Source of the DNA: Rhinopithecus roxellana
Lineage: Eukaryota; Chordata; Mammalia; Primates; Cercopithecidae
Length of the DNA stretch: 64,000 bases
Direction of reading: 5' to 3'
Assembly (NCBI RefSeq): GCF_007565055.1
Contig: NC_044551.1
Location: 93,960,089-94,024,088, forward strand
This document shows positions 11,336 to 24,191 of the stretch, in pieces. The translations under genes and the position numbers were made by a program. How positions within the stretch are numbered: position 1 is the stretch's first letter; each line of letters begins with the position of its first letter. The notes under the pieces were generated by a model that was not told the DNA's origin, did no database searches, and worked only from the letters and a program-made list of their open reading frames with translations.

Positions 11336-12209
11336 GCAAATCATTATTGATAACATGACAAAATTGTCACGATAAGAAGCTTGCACAAACCATTGTACTT
11401 CCTTATATATGTTGCTTTCTTTTCTCAATGCGCTCCTAACCGCTAATACATAGACTGTTAAATATGGGTGCTAAATCACGTGGATTTAATTAATAAGTGA
11501 AAAAAATCGTGAAGAACATTGTAGACAATCCTTCCATAATCAAGAATATACTGACATATTTATTATTTCAGGCTTCATTTGGACTTTTTATGTATTTCTT
11601 CGGTAATAGATTAGAACATGGTTCTTAGAAGCGTTACAGCATTATTATTGTGAAGTTCTGAAATTTACAAAATATACAGCGTTTTTAAAAATTTTCAGTG
11701 AATTTAATAGTTCCTAGTAAACAGCTGTATGAATTAAACACCTTTGTGGAATATCCAGCTCTATCTTTCTGAACAATGTGTCAATGCTTTTTGTTTCAGA
11801 TATTACTTTTATTATTTCCACATAAAATGAGCTTCAGAACTTAACATATTTCAAAAGTATATATATTTTAATAAATGTTTATATTTATATAAATATATGT
11901 TTCAATACATATATACTGAAGTTTTGTTTTTTTCACACATATTATGAATATTCAAGACACTTGATCATGTCAATGCAAAAATACTTTACAACTTAATGGA
12001 AAAGTTTTCACTTTATTCTCTCTCCAACGGATTTGTGTGTCTGACTACTAAAAGGTTGCTTTAGATTTGTTTTGTGTTGTGAATTATTATTAGCATCTTG
12101 ATGTTCTTTACAATAATTAGCAGGGAAAATGTATTTAGATATACATTTATAGAGAAAAATTATAATGTTAAAGACTACATATGTATATGTGCAATATATA
12201 TATATGTAT
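11336..12209. other. Unique AT-rich DNA
   Basis: Nothing recognised apart from TA-rich simple patches near 11860-11910 and 12175-12215. Confidence 0.5.
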
Positions 12210-12745
12210 ATACCATTAAAAAGTACCAGATACTTGTTTATTCTGTGGCTTAAAACAACAAGAATGTATTCTTTCAAAGTGCTGGAGGCTAGCAGTCTGA
12301 AATCAGGATGTTGGCAGGGCCATGTGCTCTTGGATGGTGCTCGGGGAGAACCCTCTTGGCTTCCTTTGGTTCCTCCTGGTGAAAAGCGTTCCTTGTGATG
12401 AGAAGGCATTGTGGCCAACAGGAGGAGCTGAAAGAGAAGATACGCTGAAACAGAAGATAGGTTCCTTTCCTTGTTGACGCACCACTCCAGTCATATGACC
12501 ATCTTCTCCCCAAGTGTCTTCATGTCATGTCATTTTTACCTTTGTACATGTCTGTTTCTTCATCTGAATTTCCCTCTTTTAAAAGGACACTAATCATATT
12601 ATATTAGGGCTCACACAAATGGCCTCATTTTAACTTGATTTTCTCTGTGAAGACCCTATTTCCAAACAAGATTCTATTTTGAGATAGTGGGGTTTAGGAC
12701 TTTAATATGTCATTGGTTATGACGCAATTCAAGCCCTACCAATAT
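12210..12745 (-). mobile_element. MLT1 (C/D-like) MaLR LTR, antisense
   Basis: It opens with 'gtggcttaaaacaacaag' and 'gctggaggctagcagtctgaaatcagg' and closes with 'atcatattatattagggctcacacaaatggcctcattttaacttga', 'gaagaccctatttccaaacaag', 'ggggtttaggactt' and 'gcaattcaagccct'. This is the reverse complement of an MLT1-type LTR from end to end. Antisense and sense frames over it (77-136 codons) are incidental. No internal MaLR sequence flanks it, so it is a solo LTR. Confidence 0.75.
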
Positions 12746-13659
12746 ATTTATTTTTAAAATGAACCTTTGAGCAACTATGTCTTTCCCTCTTGTATAAGTG
12801 AAATTACTAATCAAGATCAAGATAATTTTCATCTTCTAACTACATGTGATGATTAAAGGAATTTTCAGATGGGCCTAAATTTTTGAAAACAGCTTCATTC
12901 ATATTTATTTTAAATATTAGTCATAGTTTTACTCTCTCATCAGATTTTCCTTTAAAATATGAACTGAACATAAGATTCACTTTCACATTGGATGTTTGCT
13001 AATTGTCTTATCAGATCAAATTATGTATACTTTGTAAGGAAGGAACATTTTTATGCTTAAATTTTAATTGCATATGGAAGACAGTCCGTGCCTAGGTGAC
13101 ATTGGCCTTATGTTAACATATTCAACTATAACTTCTCAGATTAGGGTGTTCAAAGGACAACATCTGCTTGTCTAGTGGACTTACTCCCGGGGGAGGAATG
13201 ATTCTAACAGGGGACACAGTATGGTATTGTCTCCATTAAAATGAATGGTCTTCCTCGCAAAAGCCCGTAAGCTCGTTCTAATCACAAGAAAAATATTAAA
13301 TACATATTGAGGGACATTCTACCAAATTCCTAACCACTATTCCTCAAAACTGTCAAGGCCATCCAAGCAAAGAAAGTCTGAGAAAGTGTCATAGCCAGGA
13401 GGTGGCTAAGGAGATATGACAGCTAGTGAAATGTGGCTTCCTGGATGGAGTCCTAAAACAGAAAAAGGACATTAGAGGAAAATTAAAGGCATTGAAATGA
13501 AATACGGGCTTTGTTAATCTCATTAATATTGGTTTTTTAGTTGTGACAAATGTACCATATTAATGTAAGCTGTTAACAACAGAAGAAACAATAATACACT
13601 GAAATTCTCCATATTAGCTGTACAACTCTTCTATAAATCTAAAAGTAGTCTAAGATTGA
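12746..13659. other. Unique non-coding DNA
   Basis: Nothing recognised. Confidence 0.5.
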
Positions 13660-13670
13660 AAGTTTATTTT

Positions 13671-13672
<2 letters not shown>

Positions 13673-13701
<29 letters not shown>

Positions 13702-13992
13702 TTTTTTTGAGATGTACTCTCACTCTGTCACCCAGGCTGGAGTGCAGTGGCGCGATCTCGGCTCACTGCAAGCTCCGCCTCCCGGGTTCACGCCATTCTC
13801 CTGCCTCAGCCTCCCGAGTAGCTGGGACTACAGGCGCCCGCCACTGAGCCCTGCTAATTTTTTGTATTTTTTAAATTAGAGACGGGGTTTCACCGTGTCA
13901 GCCAGGATGGTCTCGATCTCCTGACCTCGTGATCCACCCGCCTTGGCCTCCCAAAGTGCTGGGAGTACAGGCGTGAGCCACCGCGCCCAGCC
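13673..13992 (-). mobile_element. AluY, antisense, with (TTTA)n tail
   Basis: A full-length Alu in reverse orientation. It starts with a (TTTA)n microsatellite grown from the poly-A tail (13673-13707), continues with 'cccaggctggagtgcagtggcgcgatctcggctc', and ends with 'gtgagccaccgcgcccagcc', complete to the Alu 5' end. Variants match ordinary catarrhine AluY. It is flanked by identical 13-bp copies aagtttatttttt (13660-13672 and 13995-14007), a target-site duplication. Confidence 0.95.
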
Positions 13993-14007
13993 GGAAGTTT
14001 ATTTTTT

Positions 14008-14759
14008 CAAAAAAAAGAAAGGTGAAACTGACCTTTGGCCATATTGGGCTCCTCATTTAATGAAAGTGTTACTATATTGACTGCAGTAATTGACACTAAT
14101 TATCAAAGAAAAATTATGTTGCTACTACACTACACCAATGGGGATAAGAAAACATGTGTCTGAATATAAGAGGCTCTGAGATACCTCTTTGTACTCCCAT
14201 GTCCTGAATAACAGTCAATGGAAAACTACAGAAACACAAAATAATCAGCACTGAACTGCTGATGGCTTAGAGCCATCAGAAGTGGAAGATGATTTGGGTC
14301 ATTCCAGCAGACAAAAAGCCACAATCAGTCAAGACACTTGGAGACACCAAAGAAAATAAAGCAAGAAGAGTGGAAGAAAAGTTTGGACCAATTACAGCAG
14401 TGAATATTGTAATAGTTAAGAGTATTTTTTTCCTTGTTTGGGTATGAATGTATTCATATATAATTCAATAATTTTGTCCCTTCTATACACCTGTCATACC
14501 AGATTAGTGTGACTGGTAGCTAATCTTATCTTGGTATTTAGTCTAATGCATATGAAAGGGATATATGACTCAGCTAGAAGCAGACTGAACTTCAACCAAA
14601 GGTAGATAATGTGACCATATATCCTCTTCGGGGAGCAGTTAGAGTGTCCTCATTTATGTGAGGAATGGTTGAAACATTGCAGATAGAAGCATGATTTTAT
14701 TTACTTGAAGATTACATATAATAAAAAAGAGATGTGCACGAATGCCAAGTTGACAAGAG
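14008..14759. other. Unique non-coding DNA
   Basis: Nothing recognised. Confidence 0.5.
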
Positions 14760-15312
14760 GTGGACTGTTGTGCCATTGTACTGTGTCAACTTAGCTAGGT
14801 TTCCCAGCATTACCTCACAGTATGCACTAGGTTAGAGAGAGCTGCAAAAAATTTAAGGGCAACACTGAAGCAACAGTTGTTATCATCTGAAGACCACTGA
14901 GGACTGCTAAAGGAGCTGTAGCTCACATACACCCTCACTGACTGACTAGCTCATTTGTTCACCCAGGCACTCCTGGTGCAGATTCCATAGCTTAGGCCAG
15001 ATGGTATGCAACTATGCAAGGTTGACATTCTCTTCTGCAGATCATTTTCACTGTCAAGGTTGGAGGCAGTCAGAGACAGACACAAGTTTCCCTTTGTTTT
15101 TGTAGGTTCTGATCTGTTCTCATGGGTTTGAATTTTTCTATGGTCTTTCCTGATGCACATCCAGCTTTTTTTACTGGACTCATGACACTGCCTACCCCAG
15201 GCTCACCACCACAAGACTTCTTCATGAGTTTCCATAATGTATAAGGATTAACCTCTATAATAAATACCTTATTTCATATTATTCACATTAGTCTGCTTCT
15301 CCAATCAAACAT
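14760..15312 (+). mobile_element. Tentative old LTR-like repeat
   Basis: The start 'actgtgtcaacttagctagg' and the end 'ggattaacctctataataaatacc...cacattagtctgcttctcc' resemble both ends of a common mammalian LTR-like repeat (tgtgtcaacttggctagg ... taataaatctc ... ctgtttctctgg). The interior is only loosely similar. An AATAAA lies near 15262. Family not assigned. Confidence 0.35.
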
Positions 15313-15417
15313 TTATATGTGTGATTACAAAACACACAAAGAAATGTTGTGGCGGTGGGAGAAATTCTGGGTTGTTACACTTTTACAGTTGACGCATGCA
15401 CCGGAATAGGAAGCCAG

Positions 15418-15764
15418 CTGCTATGTTCTGAAGGTTTGTGTCCCCTCTCCCAAATTGTACACTGAAATCCTAACCTTCAAGGTGATAGTATTAGAAAGTG
15501 GGGGATTTGAAAAGGGATTAACCATGGGGCTGGAGCCCTCATGAATAGCATTATTACCCTTAGAAGAGAGGCCAAAGAAAGACCCCTTGCAGAGCTTGAA
15601 GACAAACAAATGGCGCTGTCTATGATCTGGGAAGTGGGTCCTCACCAGACACTACATCTGCTGGTGCTTTGATCTCAGACTGCAGAACAGTAGTAAATTT
15701 CTATTGCTTATAATTCGTCCAGTGTATGAGATTTTATTATAGAAGTCCAAAAAGACTAGGACTT
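15418..15764 (+). mobile_element. MLT1A/B-like MaLR LTR, sense
   Basis: It reads 'ctatgttctgaaggtttgtgtcccct', 'gaaatcctaaccttcaaggtgatagtattagaaagtggggg', 'tggagccctcatgaatagcattattacccttagaagagaggcc', 'ctcaccagacactacatctgctggtgctttgatctcagact' and 'tatgagattttattatagaagtcc'. That is an MLT1A/B LTR from start to end. It is a solo LTR. Confidence 0.85.
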
Positions 15765-16369
15765 CAGGGAACAAATATTAAGGCCACTAACTGGAAAGAG
15801 AATTTGGGGACTCGCCTGGTTTCTTCTTGACTACACCCCAACACTGCTTGAAGAAGCAGAGGTGGACAAGTGTAGCAAATAAAGCTGCTAGCAGTGGCTG
15901 GAGATTCAAAGGAGTGTTTCAGGAAGATAGTAGCACCTTGAAGAGACAATGTGCACTAAGAAGTGGAGGTCAAGGTGCCAACATAGACTCCAACAGGAAG
16001 CATGGTCTTCTCCAATCTGCACAGTGGTAAGAAATAAGATCTTGTAATCAATTACATCTCTACCCACAGACAAATGAACATGGATTATAAAATTAAAACT
16101 AGAACCATCAAATCTCACTAATTATTTGAACCAAAGCAGTATCCCGGTAGAAACATCAACTTTAACTAATAGTTACTTAACACAGGACTAGTCAAGAACA
16201 ATTACAAAGTATTTCAAAATTTTAAGAAAATGTTTTTAGAGATATTGGGCAGATTTTACTTCCCAAAAAGAAAAGTGTTATAAAATGGAAACAAACATGT
16301 TGAAACTGTAAACATTAATGGCAACAAGTTAAGAATGAGAGCAACATACTTTAGAGGATGCAGAATGAA
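15765..16369. other. Unique non-coding DNA
   Basis: Nothing recognised; the short frames on both strands near 15764-16118 have no domain. Confidence 0.45.
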
Positions 16370-17200
16370 AAGACCTAGGCTATCTACAAGGGAAGTTGAC
16401 GGAATTATCCATGAAAAGTTCATTCAATACATCAAATGTGGGAGGATAAAGTGATATCTTAAGTATTCTGAGGAAAATTTAATTTGGAACCCGACCTTCT
16501 GTTCAGGCAAGGTAGAATTTGCAGAAAAACACAAATAAAAACATTTTTGAACATTTAAGTCAGAAATATTTGCCAACTAGAGGATCTCTCTGAAAGAATT
16601 TTTTATGGGTAAATAGTTTTAAGAAAATTTTAGGCTAAATAAATAGTACTACTTACAATGGCAGTAAAACTTAAGTATATGTTGAAGTAAATGTTGCCAT
16701 ACTTTAAAAAATATAAATAAAAAATCCCAGGAAATCTCCCAATGGGATACAGTGGTAATAGAAAATGGCGAGAAGGTGAAAATATGTTAAGGTCATTTTC
16801 TTATTCAGAAAAAATATATAAATATTGTTTAACTCCAGAATTTACTTGAAAAAATACTTTTAAATAACAGATGAAATGAAACAAGGAAAATTTGTTCAAA
16901 TCAACAAAAGAAAACAAATGAGAATAAATAAAATAGAAAGTGTATCTGGAAAACCTGAACTAAGATGACAGAGGAATAAGATCAGGTGAACATAGGTGAT
17001 GGTAATTATGAATTGTAGATAATCTCAGTAGTTGACACAAGCAAGCAAACAACCTGAACAATAGACTTTACAAGGGATGATTTTTAGAGTCAAAGAATTA
17101 GGAAGTTTGAGAACATTGGAATAAAAATACCAGGTTGTACGAAGAAAAATAAAACATGTATTGCAATATTGTTCTCAGATGAAATTCAAAACAAAAAACT
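16370..17200 (+). mobile_element. HAL1/old L1 ORF1-region relic (tentative)
   Basis: A-rich top strand. Blocks such as 'tttggaacccgaccttctgttcaggcaaggtagaattt' followed by 'aaaaacatttttgaacatttaagtcagaaatatttgcc' resemble the ORF1-downstream part of HAL1 ('half-L1') elements, where a self-similar 'acccagccaaactatc...agacattttcagac' block occurs. Divergence is high, all frames are broken, and ends are approximate. Confidence 0.4.
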
Positions 17201-18289
17201 TTCCCAAGGCGGAGAGACTACATCTGATCAAAATGGCAAAGTCTGTGATAACTGAAGGAGGGTGTTCATGAGGTCAGTAAACAAGGGTGATGCTGTGGGG
17301 AGAAAGCTGAATAGACTTATGGACAGAGGTGTCAAAGATACTGTTCTTATTATGGGAGTGACTGAAAACAAGATGAACCCTGTCCTTCCTTTCTGCATAG
17401 TGAAAAACAAGCAGCTTCCAATTACAATTCTTGGAGAGCAACGCCTTTTGAAGATAGTCTAGTCTCAGTTAAGGTGTAGAATGGTGCAAATATACCAAAA
17501 ATATCTTTTGATGGAGGTGAGTTTGCAGGTCATCTTAGAAGGGATGATTTTGGATGAAACCACTCAATAATGTAGGGAAAAAAAGTTGGGTATAGAAATA
17601 CAGAGTAGAATGGGGCACCAGTCCTAGAAAGGGTTGCTCGTGGATGTGGGCCATGCTGGCCTGAGAGAAATCATATTTAAGGGTGAGGATTTCCCAGAGT
17701 TATAATAAGGCCTTTCCTGTCTCTCCAAGTGACCAAGCAGCAGCCACTAAGACTGGAGGTGAACAGAATGCCCTTATGGAAAGGCTGGTTGATGACAAAG
17801 TGGTGCCTCCTTGGGGAAGTGGGTTGGCAATCTGCATCCTTTGGTGGCTGGCACTCTTAAAATGGCAGCAAGGGTGGGTTATTGCTCAGACAATGATCTC
17901 CACTCTCTAAATCTGCTTTAACAAATATCCTTGGTATTTGCCAGTTTGTAGCAGTATCCTTTCTCTGTGGAGATGCAAGGACATTAAGTGAGAAAAACTA
18001 TGAGATTCCTCTTGTAAACATCAGCCTTTGGTGAAATAAACATAAAAAGAGAGAAATCAATGCAAAAAGTTAAGGGTAATTTGTTCCTCGTGCACATAGG
18101 AGGGGATGTGGTTAAATGCATACACCCACATACACTGAAACATGTTGTTAAACATTAAAAAATAGGCTCACCACCTCCTCTGAAAGTGCAGAGATGGTTA
18201 AAAGCAAACATGGTTACATATATGGAGGTGGAAACCGGTGTCTGAGAGATGAGAAATTTCCCCTTAGGCAGCATCGTTATGATTTCTTG
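17201..18289. other. Unassigned DNA
   Basis: No family recognised. Two frames (17262-17462, 66 codons; 17683-17910, 75 codons) lack known domains and look incidental. Confidence 0.45.
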
Positions 18290-18515
18290 TCTGGTATAAT
18301 AGTTATTAGCACAAGACCTGGATACGGACTGCAGGGTGAGAATCCTGGCTCTGACATGTATTAGATTTAGGATACTTGTCTGCAAAATTAGCATACTGAT
18401 GTCATCTAATTCATAGGATGTTTGTGAGAATTAGCTCAGGCCATCTAAGGAATGTGCTTAGTCTTACATTGAGCTCAGTGAATGAACAATCACTATTATT
18501 ATGATGATTAGTCTT
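18290..18515 (+). mobile_element. MIR (sense)
   Basis: 'gactgcagggtgagaatcctggctctgacatgtattag', 'ttgtctgcaaaattagcat', 'ttcataggatgtttgtgagaattagctcagg', 'aatgtgcttagt' and a 3' 'cactattattatgatgatt' follow the MIR from tRNA-related head to tail. Confidence 0.65.
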
Positions 18516-19267
18516 TTTTCCCCACTATTTGTTTATTTGCTAGAAGAGGAGAGAATACACAAATATATATCCAAACTATAAAACCTTGAAAAACAGTTAA
18601 ATTTTAATAGGAACTCCAATAAAACAAATAACAGGTATGTAGGAGGACTAGTAGGAAGACAGGTAGATATAGATGACGTACATACAGACATATCTGTTAG
18701 GTAGAGGGGCATTTGTAGTCTCATAGAAAGTGTGTCACCGGAGCACATCTATTTATAAATCCACTTCTTGTCATAGATTATGTATATATAGATTAGTTTA
18801 ATATACCCTCTTGTGTGACTGCCTAACAAACAATAATAACAGAGCTTTAAAAACAAATCCTTCTTGAGAATTTTACATGTATTCTGAAAAATTCAACCCT
18901 AGTTTTTTTAAAAGCGTTTTTAATATTTTGCTTAAAGGTGGACTGAATATTTGGATTCTTTTCTTACTAGATGTATATATAATATGGTCATGTTTCTACC
19001 AGAGGTTATTTTTCTACCAGGCATTAGCATATTTACTTATTTTCTGGGATGACAAATACCAGGTATATTTCCTTTCTCTCTGTCTCTGTCTCTCTCTTGC
19101 CTCATTCCTCTTGCTCTCTGTTTATCCTTCCTCTCTGTTTATATATACAGAAATGTCTTAAAGATTATTGCACGTTTTTTCAACTAGAGGAAGGGATAAG
19201 TATCTTAAGACACTTAAAAGTGTAAACTACAGATAAAGTATTTTGACATCAACAGCAGAGCCCACTT
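18516..19267. other. Unique AT-rich DNA with a CT-rich tract
   Basis: Contains a pyrimidine-rich low-complexity tract (about 19070-19140) built from 'ctctctgtctctgt'-type words. Nothing else recognised. Confidence 0.55.
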
Positions 19268-20260
19268 TCTTTATTTTTTAAATTTTATTTCAAATATAAC
19301 AAGCATAGAGAAAAGAGAAAAATCCTAACCAAACAGCTCAATGGATCACCACAAACTGAACCTATTTGTAGCCAAGACCGGATCATGAAGTAGAATATTT
19401 TAGCATTCAGAAGTCTCTGTGTCTCCTCCCCATCAGTAACATTTCACTCCTCTAAAATGAAATAACTATTAATTCTTAAAAGAGAGTTTTACCTGTTCAT
19501 GAGTTTATATAAATTGAATCGTAAAATTGAAATTATTTTGTTATTGGCAACTTTTATAAAATATTTTGAGATTATTTAATTTTTTTATGTAGTGATCATT
19601 TGTTCTTGCAAATACCCATTAGTAAGCATTCCACTGCATTGTTGATTAATATTTGGACGGTTTCTCACGTTTGACTGTTAAGAATAATTCAGCTATGAAC
19701 ATTTTTGTACCTATGTCTTGGTACACACATGCATACATACCTTTTGGTTGAAAGTATGCCTAGGAGTGGAATTGCTAGGCCACACCATCCGTTTGTGTTG
19801 AACTTGAACTTTATGATTGACTGACACACTCACAAATGTGCACAGACAGGAGAAGTGTAGAAGTTTCTTGCTCAAAAGCTTACCTTGCTCTAGGCATGGT
19901 GAATAACCTTTGCCTTTAATCCTTCTGGAGCATGGGTAATCATAATTCTGTAGAATGCATTGATCAACTTTGTACTTAATAACTACAGGGCATTTAGGTA
20001 ATAATCTTTGGTGCACTGTCTGATTACAGGTCTTGCCTTTATTTCTGTTGGGTTGTCTGTCTTTTGTTTATTCTCTGGCAGTATTTGATTATTCTGGATA
20101 TGAGTTCTTTTTCAGTTATGTGTGCTGCAAATTTATTCTCCTGCTCTGTTGCTTACCTTTCAATCTGTTAAAGATATTTTGGATGCAGGGGGTTCTTATT
20201 TTATATAGTTAAATTTATCAGTATTTTTATTTGTCATGTTAGTGTTCTTTGTTTCTTAAG

Positions 20261-20270
20261 AAATCATTCT
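20261..20270 (+). repeat. Target-site duplication, left copy
   Basis: aaatcattct, repeated exactly at 22393-22402. The pair delimits the L1 insertion between them. Confidence 0.85.
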
Positions 20271-22392
20271 CAGAAGTCCTAGCTAGAGCATCCAAATTGG
20301 AAAAGAAGATGTCAAATTATCCTTGTTTTAGATGATATAACCTTATATTTGGAAGGACCTAAATACTCTACCAAAAAACTATTAGAACTGATAAACAAAT
20401 TCAGCAATGTTACAGGATACAAAGTCAGCATATGAAATTGGTAACATTTCTATATGCCAACAGTAAAACGTCTAAAATCAAATCAAGAAAGTAATCCCAT
20501 TTACAGTAGCTATAAATAAAATAAGAACTTAGGAATTAACTGAAGAAGTAAAAGATCTCTACAATGAAAACTGTAAAACATTGATGAAGAAATAAAGAAG
20601 ACACACAAAAATGAACAGACATTTCATGCTCATGAATTGAAAGAATCAATATCGTTAAAATGTTCATACTACCCAAAACAATCTACAGATTCAATGCAAT
20701 CCCAATCAAAATACAAACCACATTCTTCACAGAAATAGAAAAAAGAATCCTAAAATGTATGTTGAAGTGCAAAAGACCCAGAGTAGTCAAAGCTATCTTG
20801 AGCAAAAAGAACACAACTGGAGGACTCACATTACATGACTTCATATTATACTACAGAGCTATAGAAACCAAAACAGCATGGAGCTGACATTAAAACAGAC
20901 ACAAAGACCAATGGAACATAATAGAGAATCCAGAAACAAATCCACACTCCTACAGTGAACTCATTTTCAACAAAGGTGTCAAGAACATACATTGTGGAAA
21001 GAACAGTTTCTTCAAAAATGGTGCTGGGAAAACTATCCATATGCAGAAGAATGAAACTAGATCCCTATCTCCTACCATATACAAAACTCAAATCAAAATG
21101 GATATAAATTTAAATCTACTACCTCAAACTATGAAATTACTACAAGTAAATATTGGGGAAACTCCCCAGGAAGTTGGACTGGCAATGACTTCTTGATTAA
21201 TACTTTGCAAACATAGGCAACAAAAGCAAAATGGACAAATGGGATTGAATCAAGTTAAAAAGCTTCTGTATAGCAAAGAAAACAATCAACTATGTTCCCA
21301 GAATGAGAGGAGATATTTTCAAACCATCCATCTGAAAGGGATTAATAATCATAATATATGAGAAACTCAAACAACTCAATAGAAACAAATGAAATAATCT
21401 GATTTAAAAATGGGCAAAAGATCTGAATAGATATTTCTCAAAAGAAGACATATGTATGGCAAATATGTATATGAAAAGGTGCTCAATGCCATTGATCATC
21501 AGGGAAATGCAAATCAAAACTACAATCAGATGTCATCTTACTCCAGTTAAAATGGCTTTTATCCAAAAGACAGGCAATAACAAATGCTGATAAGAATGTG
21601 GAGAAAATGGAACCCTTATACAGTGTTGGTAGCAAAGTAAATTATTACAACCACTATGGAGAACAGTCTGGAGGGTCCTAAAAAAGCTGAAATTAGTACT
21701 AACATATGATCCAGCAATCCCTCTCCTAGATATATACCCAAAAGAAAGGAAATCGGTATATCAAAGAGGGATCTTCACTCCTATGTTTGTTGCAGCACTA
21801 TTCACAATAGCCACGGTTCAGAAACAACTTCAGTGTCCATCAACAGATGAATTGGATAAAAAAGTGTATAACACATACACAACAGAGTACTAATCAGCCA
21901 TAAAAATAATAAGATCCTGTCATTTGCAACAAAATGGATGGAACTAGAGGCCATTGCGTTAAGTGAAATAAGCCAGGCACAGAAAGAAAAACTTTGCATG
22001 TTCTCACTTATTTGTGGGAGCTAAAAATTAAAATAATTGAACTCATGGAGAAGTATGGTTTCCAGAGCTGAGAAGAGTAGTTGGGAGTAGTGAGTGAAGG
22101 AAGTGATTCTGAGTATTTTTTTTAATGGGTACAAAAATAGTTAGATAGAATGAATAAGATCTAGTATTTTATATCACAACATGGTTACTACAGTCAACAG
22201 TAATTTATTGTACATTTTAAAATAACTATAATAGTGTAATTGAGCTGTTCTTAACATAAAGTAATGATACATATTTGAGGCGATGGATATCCCATTTATC
22301 TTATCCTGTGATTGTATCAAAATATCTCATGTAGTCCATAAATATATAATCCTACTATAATCGAATTTTTGTGTCTCCACAAAAATTAAAAT
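20271..22392 (+). mobile_element. 5'-truncated sense L1 (L1PB/L1MA-type)
   Basis: A 2.1-kb L1 starting inside the ORF2 reverse transcriptase ('tcctagctagagcatccaaattggaaaagaag') and running through the rest of ORF2, the 3' UTR and the end 'ccacaaaaattaaaat'. It is bounded by a perfect 10-bp duplication, so both ends are original. Landmarks are 'ctacaatgaaaactgtaaaacattgatgaagaaata' near 20560, 'catgctcatgaattgaaagaatcaatat' near 20627 and 'gggaaatgcaaatcaaaactac' near 21501. ORF2 is fragmented by stops and frameshifts; a 75-codon piece survives at 20660-20887. The element lies inside antisense L1ME DNA, so it is younger than that host copy. The 3' end suggests L1PB or early L1MA. Confidence 0.9.
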
Positions 22393-22402
22393 AAATCATT
22401 CT
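22393..22402 (+). repeat. Target-site duplication, right copy
   Basis: aaatcattct, identical to 20261-20270. Confidence 0.85.
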
Positions 22403-22910
22403 TTTTGTCAAGAACTCAAGTGCTACTCAAGCTCAACTTAATCTCCTATGTTATTTAAAAGCGTGCGCGTGTGTGTGTACAAATATTCTTTTCATTATAA
22501 TGCCTTTGTCAGGGTTTTGTATCAAGTACATGTTGAGAATAAACAATATTTGCAGAGTGTCTACATTTTTTCTTATTTCTTGAAGAGATGTCTAAGTTTC
22601 AAATGATTCATTTCTTAAATGTTTGGTCAGATCATTTACAAAGCCATACGGACCTTGAATTTCTTTGTGAGAAGATATTTAATAATATATTTTCTCTATT
22701 ATACAATATTCAAATTTTATTTTATTTTTCTGTAAAGTTTTGTTAGTTTCCTTTAACGTCAATTTTACTTCAATTTTCAAATATATTAGTATATATTTGT
22801 TAATAAAATATTGCTCTCTTAATTTAATGTCCATAGGATTTGTAGTAAAGTCGCTTACTCATTCCTGATATTCATTCTCTATACTCCACTTTTTTCTCAA
22901 TTGGTCTTGG

Positions 22911-23036
22911 CCCATTTACGCCTGAGGTTTCAATTTTTTGAATTTTTGCAATCAGACCTTGATGATGACCTTGAGCAGTAAGATATAAATAACTCCCACA
23001 TGCTTAGCGTTTCAGTAATGGAACACTAGGCGTAAA
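22911..23036. mobile_element. MER85-like piggyBac non-autonomous element (copy A)
   Basis: A 126-bp element with inverted ends 'cccatttacgcc' and 'ggcgtaaa', followed by TTAA (23037-23040), the piggyBac target. The core 'gaccttgagcagtaagatat' and 'aaataactcccacatgctta' is shared with the element at 52039-52163. It lies inside antisense L1ME DNA. The left flank reads TTGG rather than TTAA, probably through mutation. The short size, TTAA duplication and sequence fit MER85. No coding capacity. Confidence 0.75.
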
Positions 23037-24165
23037 TTAACAAGTATTTGTCTAGTTTATTACTCTTTCAAAGAACCAATATTTGTTTTTATTGATGTTT
23101 TTTATCTATCTATTTCTTCTGTTATTCTTTTCTTCTTTTTATATTATGTATATGTCGTTTGTTACTAATTTTCTTTTATAGAAGTATATTTAGCTCACTT
23201 CTCAGGCTTTTTGCTTCTTCAGTTTTTACATGATAATAGTATGACTACGCAATTTTTTAAGTATAGCTTTGCTGCCTTCTAAAAATTTCTATAGCTTTAT
23301 CTCAATTACAATTTAGTTCAAAGCATATTTCCAGTCCTCATTGTTATTCATCCTTGGAACAATAGATTATTTTGAACTCTCTCTCTTAACTTTTACATTT
23401 AAACTTTTTAATTTATTTTAAATTTATCAATTTTTCTAGTCACTTATGCTCAGCTGAATTGTGTGGCAAGTAGATGCCTTGTTTAATATGATTTTAATAT
23501 TTTTAATTAGGTGATATTTAGTTGAGTGTATTATTCTATTTAACTTTTTTTATTGCTCCAACTAGAAATTTGAACACAAGTTGAATTGAGTGTATTCCTT
23601 TGTCAAAGATTAGCTACCATTGTTTGTGTGAGTCTCCCTCTGGGCATTATATTCTGTTCCATCAAACTTTTTTTTATTCTTTTTTTAATACAGTGCTGTC
23701 TTGACTACCAAAGCTTTATAGGAAGACTGGAATTTGAATAGTGTGAATCATCTATCATTGTTTGCTTTTTTAGTATTGTGTCAGTTATTCTGGGCCTTTT
23801 GCCTTTTCATATAACATGGGAATCAATGTATTAATAGCCACATTACATGCATAGGTTTTGATTAGAATACGTTGAATGTATACATTAAGTTGGATAGATT
23901 GGAATCTTAACAATATTGAGCCTTCCTATCCATGAACATGAAATATCTTTCCATTTATTTAGATCTTTGATTTCTTTCATCAGGGTTTTGTAATTTCTGT
24001 CATATAGATCTGGTATCTATGTTGTCATACATACAATTAAATGTATACGTCTTAAATGTATGAATGTATATACTTAAATGTCAGACATATACATAAACTT
24101 AACTGTTTCATTTTTGGGTGCTAATGCAAATGATATTTTGCTTTATTTTCAACTTCCAATCGTTC

Positions 24166-24191
24166 ATTGCTTTTTCATGTGAAAAAGCAAT
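24166..24191. repeat. Near-perfect 12-bp-arm palindrome
   Basis: attgctttttca followed by TG and its exact inverted copy tgaaaaagcaat. It can form a tight hairpin or cruciform and lies inside the antisense L1ME ORF2 relic. Confidence 0.85.

Larger units (their letters stand above)
19268..23560 (-). mobile_element. Old L1ME-type LINE, antisense (element X), interrupted twice
   Basis: 19268-20270 reads as the reverse complement of an old L1 3' end through late ORF2 ('ctcacgtttgactgtt', 'aacatttttgtaccta', 'gtatgcctaggagtggaattgctagg'). After an inserted L1 (20271-22392) it resumes with ORF2 reverse-transcriptase-region words ('tgcctttgtcagggttttgtatcaag', 'aaatgtttggtcagatcattt', 'actcattcctgatattc', 'ctctttcaaagaaccaatatttg') until about 23560. 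A MER85-like element sits at 22911-23036. Part of ORF2 between the two halves is missing. No frame is intact. Confidence 0.75.

Noticed and set aside
12008..12513. Several overlapping frames on both strands, up to 136 codons
   Set aside because: Most of this lies over the antisense MLT1 LTR; none of the products resembles a known protein.
17683..17910. 75-codon frame with a hydrophobic Trp-rich middle, suggestive of a membrane segment
   Set aside because: No homology I recognise, no supporting signals, and length within chance expectation for a 64-kb window.
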